This document shows, piece after piece, positions 32,800-39,922 of a stretch of 45,898 nt of DNA. The notes under the pieces were generated by a model that worked only from the letters and a program-made list of their open reading frames with translations, was not told where the DNA came from and did not search any database. The DNA comes from UJ101 sp047975265 (GTDB taxonomy: Bacteria > Bacteroidota > Bacteroidia > Flavobacteriales > UJ101). Made by a program: the position numbers and the translations under genes. How positions within the stretch are numbered: position 1 is the first letter of the stretch; the number at the start of each line of letters is the position of its first letter. The DNA is taken from positions 1 through 45,898 of the forward strand of contig JBKEDE010000020.1 in assembly GCA_047975265.1 (NCBI GenBank), read 5' to 3'.

Positions 32800-34215
32800 T
32801 TAATAATGACATTTTCCACATTCTAAACCACCAATAGTAGCAACGGTCATTTTATCACCACGCTCACCATGAGCCTTTTTAGCCATTTCATGCATTTTCT
32901 CATAATCATGAGCTTTGTAATACTCACTTGAACCATCTACTTCTGTTGTGCGGTGGCACTCAATACACCATCCCATTGTAAAATCGCTTGCCATTTCTAC
33001 AACTTCCATTTGATCTACCCGCCCATGACAAGCAAAGCAAACTTGAGAATCATCTAATTCCGGGTTGATATTTTTAATATTAGGAACCGTTCCGGCTTTG
33101 ATTGCCTTTTTAATTGCTTTTTCTCCTGCTACAATATGCTGTGAATGGTTGAAATAAACAAAATCCTGCATATTGTGAATACGTTTCCATTCAATGGGTT
33201 TTTCCTCTCCTGTATAAGCTACTTTTTCAAGATCATACCCGATATGATCGTATATTTTCTGCATTTCTTTTGTTCCGTCAATTTGATCATTATCTAATTT
33301 TCCTGTAAACTCATTGATTGATTTATGACAGTTCATACATACATTTAACGAAGGTATTCCGGATGTTTTACTATGTTTAGCCGAAGAATGACAGTATTGG
33401 CAATCTATTCCGTTTTCGCCGGCATGAATTTTATGGGAGAAATAAATCGGCTGATTGGGTGCGTATCCTTTATTGACATCTATATTTAACATCCAAGCGT
33501 ACAAAGCTTTCATTGCAAACAAACCGAACAATAAAATGATAAAGTTAACTGCCAGTCTGTATCGTTGAAGCAATTCTATCAAATCGCTTTTTTTAGCTTC
33601 TTCTTCGCTAATACCTTTGGCTTGTGCCATCATTACATTAACCAAAGAAAAAACCTTGAATAACATCCATAATAATAAAATCGCAAGAACTCCAAACCCT
33701 GTCAGCAGTATTTTTGTTGATACCTCACCCTTTGCACTTGTAGGTTCTGCAACAGGTTCTGCAGGGCAACCTCTATTATCTTTAGCCCCTACTTCGGTAG
33801 GACATTTATCTTTAGGATCGGGAACGCCATCTCCATCTGTATCAATTTCGACAGGATTTTCCAACCAAGTGATGATATCTTTAACCTCTTGTTCAGAAAT
33901 TTGACCTTCAAAAACATCCATATCGGAGTTTGGATCAAACTTTACGGCTTCAAGAGCTCTTGCATCGCCGCTTTCTACTAAAGTTTTATTGTTTAAAATC
34001 CATTTTTGTAACCATTCGGCATCGTATTTCTCGGTTACACCGGTCAAATCAGGTCCGATTAATTTACCGCCTATTTTGTGACAGGCACTACACTTGTCAT
34101 CAAAGAGTTGATACCCGTTTTTTTCATCACCGCCTTGTGCAGACAGCATGGAAGAAACCAGCATCAGACTCAGAACAATTAAACGTTTAAAATACACTGT
34201 TTTATGTTTTATCAT
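32800..34215 (-). CDS. actA: Alternative complex III subunit ActA with an extra N-terminal cytochrome c domain
   Basis: The 471-aa product has six CxxCH haem sites. One (CSACH, Cys42/Cys45/His46) lies in a class I cytochrome c domain right after the signal peptide. Five (CQYCH, CMNCH, CFACH, CIECH, CGKCH) lie in the C-terminal half that corresponds to classical pentahaem ActA. Between them is a thrombospondin type 3-like calcium loop (DTDGDGVPDPKDKCP, about 125-140) and two membrane helices (about 169-195 and 220-245). It is the first gene of the act operon and the exit point for electrons to a soluble cytochrome or an oxidase. The fused cytochrome domain probably shortens that path. The start is ATG 34215. 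Confidence 0.95.
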   Translation of the reverse strand: MIKHKTVYFKRLIVLSLMLVSSMLSAQGGDEKNGYQLFDDKCSACHKIGGKLIGPDLTGVTEKYDAEWLQKWILNNKTLVESGDARALEAVKFDPNSDMDVFEGQISEQEVKDIITWLENPVEIDTDGDGVPDPKDKCPTEVGAKDNRGCPAEPVAEPTSAKGEVSTKILLTGFGVLAILLLWMLFKVFSLVNVMMAQAKGISEEEAKKSDLIELLQRYRLAVNFIILLFGLFAMKALYAWMLNIDVNKGYAPNQPIYFSHKIHAGENGIDCQYCHSSAKHSKTSGIPSLNVCMNCHKSINEFTGKLDNDQIDGTKEMQKIYDHIGYDLEKVAYTGEEKPIEWKRIHNMQDFVYFNHSQHIVAGEKAIKKAIKAGTVPNIKNINPELDDSQVCFACHGRVDQMEVVEMASDFTMGWCIECHRTTEVDGSSEYYKAHDYEKMHEMAKKAHGERGDKMTVATIGGLECGKCHY

Positions 34216-34520
34216 TTTGACTCTACGTATTATGTTCTCTATAATTCCAGAACCACAAATGTAGTATTAATCTTTATATTTTAAGAGAACTTGTATATTA
34301 TTTTAACTGAGCCTTTATTAATTTATAACTATTCTAAATAAAGTGTTTTTACCTTTAATTAAAACTATTTTAACAGTGAAGTGATTTAAACATTTTAGAT
34401 AAAAACAAGCAGTTCAAAATTAGTAAGGCTATAGAACAGAAGATTTTATTTTATTAAACAATTTTGTTGTTGTAAAACTAAAAAAAATAGCTTGCTTCCA
34501 AGTTTTTCTTGTGAAAAAAA
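34216..34520. other. 305-bp intergenic region with the act operon promoter
   Basis: This gap separates the divergent actA and lipoprotein genes. On the minus strand a -7 box (TACATTTG, 34256-34263) is the likely act promoter with a leader of about 35 bases. The rest is very AT-rich, without an open frame worth calling, a hairpin or a tRNA. No perfect -7 box was seen for the plus-strand gene. Confidence 0.6.
34256..34263 (-). promoter_or_regulatory. -7 promoter box (TACATTTG) of the act operon
   Basis: TAnnTTTG match on the minus strand, 40 bases before the actA ATG. No clear -33 TTG at the canonical spacing was found. Confidence 0.5.
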
Positions 34521-34577
34521 ATGGTTATCTTATCCAAAATAAACCAACATTTAACTATGCAAAGTATCAGTTATAAT

Positions 34578-35111
34578 ATGCTCAAACTGTTGATGTTTTT
34601 ATTTCTGCTAAACTCTTGTAGTAGCGTGAAAGAAACCATGAGTCATTTGGAATCGAAGCCGTTAACAATACAAAATCTTGCCCAAATCAATGGTGAGTAT
34701 CAAAACCAAGCAGAAAATGGAACAGCGGATTTTACTTCTCTGTGGTCTACTATTTTTTATAATTCCAACGATTATGAAAATTGGCAAGACTTAACGGTTC
34801 GGTTAGAAATACAATCAGAAAATAGTATTAAGGCGGAATTAAGAAAAGATTCAACTATTTTGGAAACCAAACTACTAAAAGGCAAAATCCATAACGGATA
34901 TTATCTTTTGAATAAACAAACAAAGGCTAAGATGATGGTATTTATTCTCGTTTGGGGTTTTGGAACTTCTTCTGTGAAAATAGGTGTAACCACAAATAAT
35001 GACTTGATATTAATGAGAAAAAGTGGTGGAGTAGGTATGATTGTGGCTTTCCCTGGATTTGCATCTGACAGCAAACTGTATGAAACTAAATATAAAAAAA
35101 TAAAAGAATAG
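34578..35111 (+). CDS. Lipoprotein of unknown function
   Basis: From ATG 34578 the product is 177 aa with a lipoprotein signal MLKLLMFLFLLNSC (Cys14). In-frame ATG codons at 34557 and 34521 would extend it, but the signal peptide fits the 34578 start best. The mature part has a hydrophilic N-terminal half (IQNLAQINGEYQNQAENG), beta-rich segments (LTVRLEIQSENSIKAEL) and a Gly/Phe-rich C-terminal part with SGGVGMIVAFPGFASDSKLY. I do not recognise the family. It stands alone between the act operon and the dapD region. Confidence 0.7.
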   Translation: MLKLLMFLFLLNSCSSVKETMSHLESKPLTIQNLAQINGEYQNQAENGTADFTSLWSTIFYNSNDYENWQDLTVRLEIQSENSIKAELRKDSTILETKLLKGKIHNGYYLLNKQTKAKMMVFILVWGFGTSSVKIGVTTNNDLILMRKSGGVGMIVAFPGFASDSKLYETKYKKIKE

Positions 35112-35235
35112 TGCCTCAGACAATAATAGAACTGTGATAATAAAAATGCAATTACTTGCATTTCTATTAAATTTACCCAATCGTTACTGCGTTTAGCAGG
35201 GTCATTAGCCATAATTTAAACAAAGGCATTGCTAA

Positions 35236-35445
35236 ATAAAAATATCAGTCATTCTTCTTTTAACTGTGTTCTTCACTTTTGCTCAAAATAATAATTATGA
35301 GAGGTGGATGGCAATGGCAGAAAAAGATATTAGCCTACAACCTGAATGTGGAAATGTAGAAAAAACTGAATTTCAAAAAGAAGAAGATGAAAAATTCATG
35401 AAAAATAATTCTCTTAAACTATATTTGCATAAAATAGTTAAACAG
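35236..35445 (+). pseudogene. N-terminal remnant of a secreted protein, in frame with dapD
   Basis: The frame open from 35236 reads IKISVILLLTVFFTFAQ, a clear signal peptide but with ATA where the ATG should be, followed by NNNYERWMAMAEKDISLQPE and an acidic stretch with EFQKEEDEKFMKNN. It then runs without a stop into dapD. The mature start resembles the beginning of flavobacterial TPR-type secreted proteins (inference). The only in-frame non-ATG start, GTG 35266, would produce a signal-less fusion to DapD. The dapD promoter box at 35420 lies within it. Most likely a truncated gene abuts dapD. Confidence 0.5.
35420..35427 (+). promoter_or_regulatory. -7 promoter box (TATATTTG) of dapD
   Basis: TAnnTTTG match 18 bases before ATG 35446. 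It places transcription after the upstream remnant and supports the shorter DapD. Confidence 0.5.
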
Positions 35446-36261
35446 ATGGAAGTTATTAAAAATATAATTGAAAATGCGTGGGAAGATCGTAATTTATTAA
35501 AACGACAAGACACACAGAAAGCTGTCAGAGAGATTGTTTCACTGTTAGACAAAGGAGAAATACGTGTTGCAGAACCTGTAAATAATCAATGGAAGGTTAA
35601 TGAATGGGTAAAAAAAGCAGTTGTAATGTATTTTCCCATTCAAACAATGGAAACTATAGAAGTAGGACCTTTTGAATTTCATGATAAAATCCCTTTAAAA
35701 AAGAATTATAAAAAACGAGGTGTTCGTGTTGTACCGCATGCTATTGCCCGTCATGGGTCTTTTTTAGCTGAAGGAACCATCATGATGCCTTCGTATGTAA
35801 ATATCGGAGCTTATGTGGATAGTGGGACAATGGTTGATACTTGGGCAACGGTTGGGTCTTGTGCTCAAATCGGTAAAAATGTTCATTTGAGTGGAGGAGT
35901 AGGAATCGGAGGTGTCTTAGAACCCTTACAAGCTGCACCCGTTATTGTTGAAGATAATGCTTTTATAGGTTCACGTTGTATTGTAGTAGAAGGTGTTCGT
36001 GTAGGAAAAGAAGCTGTTTTGGGAGCTAATGTGGTTTTAACTGCTTCAACCAAAATTATTGATGTAACAAATGATAAACCTAAAGAATATAAAGGTTTTG
36101 TTCCTCCCAGATCAGTTGTAATTCCGGGTAGTTATCCTAAAAAGTTTTCTGCGGGTACTTATAATGTTCCGTGTGCTTTAATCATCGGAACACGTAAAGA
36201 AAGTACGGATAAAAAGACATCGTTAAACAATGCACTTCGTGAATATGATGTAGCCGTTTAA
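35446..36261 (+). CDS. dapD: Tetrahydrodipicolinate N-succinyltransferase
   Basis: From ATG 35446 the product is 271 aa, close to E. coli DapD (274 aa). It transfers succinyl from succinyl-CoA to tetrahydrodipicolinate in the lysine/diaminopimelate pathway, in the cytosol. The N-terminal helical domain has DKGEIRVAEPVNNQWKVNEW. The left-handed beta helix begins at about residue 100 (RVVPHAIARHGSFLAEGTIM) with hexapeptide repeats, including VDSGTMVDTWATVGSCAQIG and GGVGIGGVLEPLQAAPVIVE. The longer in-frame reading from 35266 adds 60 residues unlike DapD and is rejected. A hairpin separates it from the convergent typA. Confidence 0.95.
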   Translation: MEVIKNIIENAWEDRNLLKRQDTQKAVREIVSLLDKGEIRVAEPVNNQWKVNEWVKKAVVMYFPIQTMETIEVGPFEFHDKIPLKKNYKKRGVRVVPHAIARHGSFLAEGTIMMPSYVNIGAYVDSGTMVDTWATVGSCAQIGKNVHLSGGVGIGGVLEPLQAAPVIVEDNAFIGSRCIVVEGVRVGKEAVLGANVVLTASTKIIDVTNDKPKEYKGFVPPRSVVIPGSYPKKFSAGTYNVPCALIIGTRKESTDKKTSLNNALREYDVAV

Positions 36262-36284
36262 TTTAAGTAGGTTCTTTAAATAAT

Positions 36285-36318
36285 AAAAACACATGTTTTG
36301 AATAGCATGTGTTTTTTA
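36285..36318. terminator. Bidirectional terminator between dapD and typA
   Basis: An 11-bp stem (AAAAACACATG / CATGTGTTTTT) with a ten-base loop has T runs on both strands and lies between two convergent genes. Confidence 0.85.
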
Positions 36319-36336
36319 TTTAACCCAAATTATTTT

Positions 36337-38151
36337 TTAATTTAACGCCGGATTAGCAGCTCGCTTACGATTGCTTTCTGTTAAAATAATTTTTCTTAAA
36401 CGTATGGAACCGGGCGTAACTTCAACATATTCATCTTTTTGAATATATTCTAATGCTTCTTCTAATGAAAATTTAATCGCCGGAGCAATTTTCATTTTAT
36501 CATCAGCCCCTGCAGAACGCACATTGGATAATTTCTTTGTTTTTGTAACATTAACGACCATATCATCACTTCTTGAGTTCTCTCCAATAACCTGTCCTTC
36601 ATAAATTTCCTCACCCGGTTCTATAAAAAACTTACCTCTTTCTTGTAATTTATCTAACGAATACGGAATAGCTGTTCCTTTTTCCATTGAAATTAAAGAG
36701 CCGTTTTGACGTTCAGGTATTCCACCTTTTATAGGTTGGTATTCTTTAAAACGATGTGCCATAATGGCTTCTCCTGCAGTAGCTGTTAATAATTGATTTC
36801 GTAGCCCTATAATTCCTCTGGAAGGAATAATAAATTCACACACCATTCGTTCTCCTTTGGCTTCCATACTCAGCATTTCTCCTTTTCGCAATGAAACCAT
36901 TTCAACCGCTTTTCCTGAAACGGATTCAGGTAAATCAATGGTTAATTCTTCAAAAGGCTCATATTTTATCCCATCTATTTCTTTGATAATAACCTGTGGC
37001 TGCCCTATTTGCAGTTCATATCCTTCGCGACGCATCGTCTCAATCAAAACCGATAAATGCAAAACGCCTCTTCCAAAGACTAAAAATTTATCTGCAGAAT
37101 CTGTTTCTTTAACACGAAGTGCTAAGTTTTTTTCTAGTTCTTTATCCAAACGTTCTTTAATATGGCGTGATGTAACATATTTTCCTTCTTTTCCAAAAAA
37201 AGGAGAGTCGTTAATGGTAAACAGCATACTCATGGTTGGCTCGTCAATAGCGATGGTTTCTAAAGCCTCTGGATTTTCAAAATCTGAAATTGTATCTCCG
37301 ATTTCAAAACCTTCTAATCCCACAATAGCACAAATATCACTGGCATGAATTTCAGAAACCTTTTTACGTCCTAAACCATCAAATGTATGCAATTCTTTAA
37401 TTTTTGATTTTAGAACAGTCCCATTACGTTTTATTAAAGAAATTGGTTGATTTTCTTTTAAAACACCTCTTTGTAAGCGTCCAATAGCGATTCTGCCCGT
37501 ATAGGAAGAGAAATCCAATGAAGTTATTAACATTTGCGGTGTTCCGTTTATATCTACTTTGGGAGCCGGAATATGTTCTACAACTTTATCTAATAAAGGT
37601 TCTATATTTTGGGTTTGTACGTTCCAGTCTTCACTCATCCAATTATTTTTAGCAGAGCCGTACACGCAAGGAAAATCCATTTGCCATTCTTCAGCACCTA
37701 ATTCAAACATCAAATCAAAAACTTTTTCATGAACAATGTCCGGCGTGCAATTTTCTTTATCAACTTTGTTGATAACCACGATGGGTTTTAATTTTAAATT
37801 AATGGCTTTTTGGAGTACAAAACGGGTTTGAGGCATTGGTCCTTCAAAAGCATCTACCAAAAGTAAAACGCCGTCAGCCATATTTAATACGCGTTCAACT
37901 TCTCCACCAAAATCGGCGTGTCCAGGCGTATCAATGATATTGATTTTAGTTCCTTTATAATTTACGGATACATTTTTAGAGGTAATGGTAATTCCTCTTT
38001 CGCGTTCTAAATCATTATTATCTAAAATTAAATCGCCTGTATTTTCATTTTCTCTAAATAGCTGACAATGATGCATTATTTTATCTACCAAAGTGGTTTT
38101 ACCATGGTCAACATGTGCAATGATGGCTATATTACGGATGGAATTTGACAT
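36337..38151 (-). CDS. typA: Ribosome-associated GTPase TypA/BipA
   Basis: The 604-aa product is a translational GTPase of the EF-G superfamily. The G domain has the P-loop AHVDHGKT (12-19), switch region ERERGITITSKN, DTPGHADFGGEV and NKVD. The rest shows the EF-Tu domain 2-like GRIAIGRLQRG, an EF-G domain III/V-like part (RGIIGLRNQLLTATAGEAIM) and the BipA C-terminal domain. It binds the 70S ribosome and supports assembly and stress growth. It is a single gene with its own -7 box. Confidence 0.97.
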   Translation of the reverse strand: MSNSIRNIAIIAHVDHGKTTLVDKIMHHCQLFRENENTGDLILDNNDLERERGITITSKNVSVNYKGTKINIIDTPGHADFGGEVERVLNMADGVLLLVDAFEGPMPQTRFVLQKAINLKLKPIVVINKVDKENCTPDIVHEKVFDLMFELGAEEWQMDFPCVYGSAKNNWMSEDWNVQTQNIEPLLDKVVEHIPAPKVDINGTPQMLITSLDFSSYTGRIAIGRLQRGVLKENQPISLIKRNGTVLKSKIKELHTFDGLGRKKVSEIHASDICAIVGLEGFEIGDTISDFENPEALETIAIDEPTMSMLFTINDSPFFGKEGKYVTSRHIKERLDKELEKNLALRVKETDSADKFLVFGRGVLHLSVLIETMRREGYELQIGQPQVIIKEIDGIKYEPFEELTIDLPESVSGKAVEMVSLRKGEMLSMEAKGERMVCEFIIPSRGIIGLRNQLLTATAGEAIMAHRFKEYQPIKGGIPERQNGSLISMEKGTAIPYSLDKLQERGKFFIEPGEEIYEGQVIGENSRSDDMVVNVTKTKKLSNVRSAGADDKMKIAPAIKFSLEEALEYIQKDEYVEVTPGSIRLRKIILTESNRKRAANPALN

Positions 38152-38178
38152 AATTTTTTATTCTCAATTAATGAGGTG

Positions 38179-38186
38179 CAAAAGTA
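38179..38186 (-). promoter_or_regulatory. -7 promoter box (TACTTTTG) of typA
   Basis: TAnnTTTG match on the minus strand, 27 bases before the typA ATG. Confidence 0.45.
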
Positions 38187-38233
38187 CAATTTTAATTTTA
38201 TTGAGATAACATTTTATTTTTTAGATTAAATGC

Positions 38234-38287
38234 CTAAGTCAATAATATAAAAAGCAAAAACGTTCCTACAATTAATAATCTTCTCAT
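38234..38287 (-). CDS. Possible 17-residue hydrophobic peptide
   Basis: On the minus strand ATG 38287 opens MRRLLIVGTFLLFILLT and stops at 38234. It has a positive N-terminus and a single hydrophobic run, as in a bare signal peptide or tiny membrane peptide. There is no evident -7 box at useful spacing. It could be the surviving start of a lost secreted protein gene. It lies in the 247-bp gap between typA and pabB, which otherwise holds nothing I can name. Confidence 0.2.
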   Translation of the reverse strand: MRRLLIVGTFLLFILLT

Positions 38288-38398
38288 GGAATAACTATTA
38301 TGATGCTCGGTATAAAAAATTTCGCTTAATTACACGAAAATTTTTATGGTTTTTTGTAAATGTATGGTGTCAATTTGATGGAATAAATTTACATAGTT

Positions 38399-39691
38399 TC
38401 ATACTTGGTTTTGTAGTAAAGTTAGAACCGCTTGTGCTTTGGTTAAGCATTCTTCATATTCTTCTTCTGGATTAGATAAAGCTGTAATAGCACCGCCTAC
38501 ACTTAATGATAAATGTTGATTATCAGAGTTATAAAGCAAACTTCGAATAACTACATTAAAGTCAAAATCATCATTTGGAGTAATGTAACCGACAGCACCC
38601 GAATAAATCCCCCTTTTATGGTCTTCAAAGTCTTCAATAAATTTCATTGCATTTATTTTTGGAGCTCCTGTCATAGAACCCATAGGGAAATTGGCTTTAA
38701 TAATTTCAACAGAAGATAATTCCTTATCAACCCGGCATTGAATAGTAGAAATCATTTGATGGACAGTCTCAAACGTATAAACTTTACAGTATTCTGTAAC
38801 ATGAACCGAATTATGTTGTGCAATTTTTGAAAGATCATTTCGTACTAAATCAACAATCATGGTATTTTCTGCCCGATCTTTTACAGAATTTTTCAAATCT
38901 TGAATCAAAACAATATCTTCCTCCTTAGTTTTTCCTCGTTTTCGCGTTCCTTTTATAGGCTGAGCAGTTAAAATTGAGCCTTCTTTTTTTAAAAAACGTT
39001 CCGGAGAATTTGACAAAACATGTATGTTTTTATGCTTTAAGAAAACAGCGAAAGGGGCTTTGTTGTACTTATTTAATTTTATAAATAAATTAATGGGAGA
39101 AATAACCGTATTTTTACTAAAAAATTCTATGCAGTAGTTCATCTCATAAACCGTTCCTAAATGAATTTTTTCAATAATTTCCATACAATTTTTCAAATAG
39201 TTTTCTTTAGACGTTCTACTTGTTAGAAAAAATGAAACAGATTGAAAATCAGTATTTAATTGTATTTTTTCTAACATTTCAATATCAGATTCTATTTCAT
39301 GGGAATACTGCGGTAAATAAGAAAAAGTAACCGTACGGTTTTTTATAAAAAGGATTTTTTTAGGCTGAAAAAAGAATAATTCAGGAAACTTTAAAGAATC
39401 GTTATTCTGAGAAGTTAAGTTCTCGGTATCGTTTTTTAAATCATAAGAAAAATAGCCGAAAATCCAATCATCAATCTCTTTTTTAAAAATTTCTAAACGT
39501 TTAAAAGCCTTTTTGTGAGAAGATAAAGACAATGTATTCTCAGAGCCTTTGACAATAATAAAGTCAAATTTTTCAGATTGATCAGGATAATGATTTGAAT
39601 CTAAAACAAGAGAAGTAGAGCTTTGATTTGCCCATAAAAAAAAATGCTCTTTAGTTAGTTTTAAACATATTTTTTTTTCAATCCGCTTCAT
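38399..39691 (-). CDS. pabB: Aminodeoxychorismate synthase component I
   Basis: From ATG 39691 (MKRIEKKICLKLTKEHF) the product is 430 aa. It belongs to the chorismate-binding family. The PIKGTRKRGKT motif carries the lysine that marks PabB rather than TrpE (which has PIAGT), so it should form 4-amino-4-deoxychorismate for folate. Other blocks are VYEMNYCIEFF, the ENTMIVDLVRNDLSKIA block, GSMTGAPKINAMKFIEDFE and YSGAVGYITPNDDFDFNVVIRSL. An in-frame TTG at 39700 lies within the promoter box and is rejected. The pabA and pabC partners are not adjacent. Confidence 0.9.
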   Translation of the reverse strand: MKRIEKKICLKLTKEHFFLWANQSSTSLVLDSNHYPDQSEKFDFIIVKGSENTLSLSSHKKAFKRLEIFKKEIDDWIFGYFSYDLKNDTENLTSQNNDSLKFPELFFFQPKKILFIKNRTVTFSYLPQYSHEIESDIEMLEKIQLNTDFQSVSFFLTSRTSKENYLKNCMEIIEKIHLGTVYEMNYCIEFFSKNTVISPINLFIKLNKYNKAPFAVFLKHKNIHVLSNSPERFLKKEGSILTAQPIKGTRKRGKTKEEDIVLIQDLKNSVKDRAENTMIVDLVRNDLSKIAQHNSVHVTEYCKVYTFETVHQMISTIQCRVDKELSSVEIIKANFPMGSMTGAPKINAMKFIEDFEDHKRGIYSGAVGYITPNDDFDFNVVIRSLLYNSDNQHLSLSVGGAITALSNPEEEYEECLTKAQAVLTLLQNQV

Positions 39692-39697
39692 GAAAAA

Positions 39698-39705
39698 CAA
39701 AGATA
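39698..39705 (-). promoter_or_regulatory. -7 promoter box (TATCTTTG) of pabB
   Basis: TAnnTTTG match on the minus strand six bases before ATG 39691, giving a predicted leaderless or nearly leaderless mRNA, as at bshC and rbfA. Confidence 0.5.
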
Positions 39706-39889
39706 TATTATTTTGATAAAAGCAAAAAAATGTTAAAAATTATCTCAAAAAATATTACTTGTTTAAAAGGAGTTGCTAATAAAAAATTATTTTACCTTAA
39801 AAAATAAAAGAATTTTCTGAGAATTTTCTAAAAATAACGGTTAAAAAAGGTCTTTTACCGATAATCTTTCAAAAGAGAATAAAAATTAA

Positions 39890-39897
39890 TATCTTTG
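39890..39897 (+). promoter_or_regulatory. -7 promoter box (TATCTTTG) of the dehydrogenase E1 gene
   Basis: TAnnTTTG match 25 bases before ATG 39923. Confidence 0.45.
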
Positions 39898-39922
39898 AGG
39901 AGAATTAATCTGGGGAAACGAT

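Noticed and set aside
34901..35212. Minus-strand frame beginning MANDPAKRSNDWVNLIEMQ
   Set aside because: The first 20 residues look protein-like, but the rest is the antisense of the lipoprotein gene and no promoter box is present. It may be a tiny remnant; I cannot support a gene.
35266..35445. A 60-residue N-terminal extension of DapD
   Set aside because: It is unlike any DapD, lies upstream of the -7 box at 35420, and begins inside a signal-peptide-like segment; DapD homology starts at ATG 35446.
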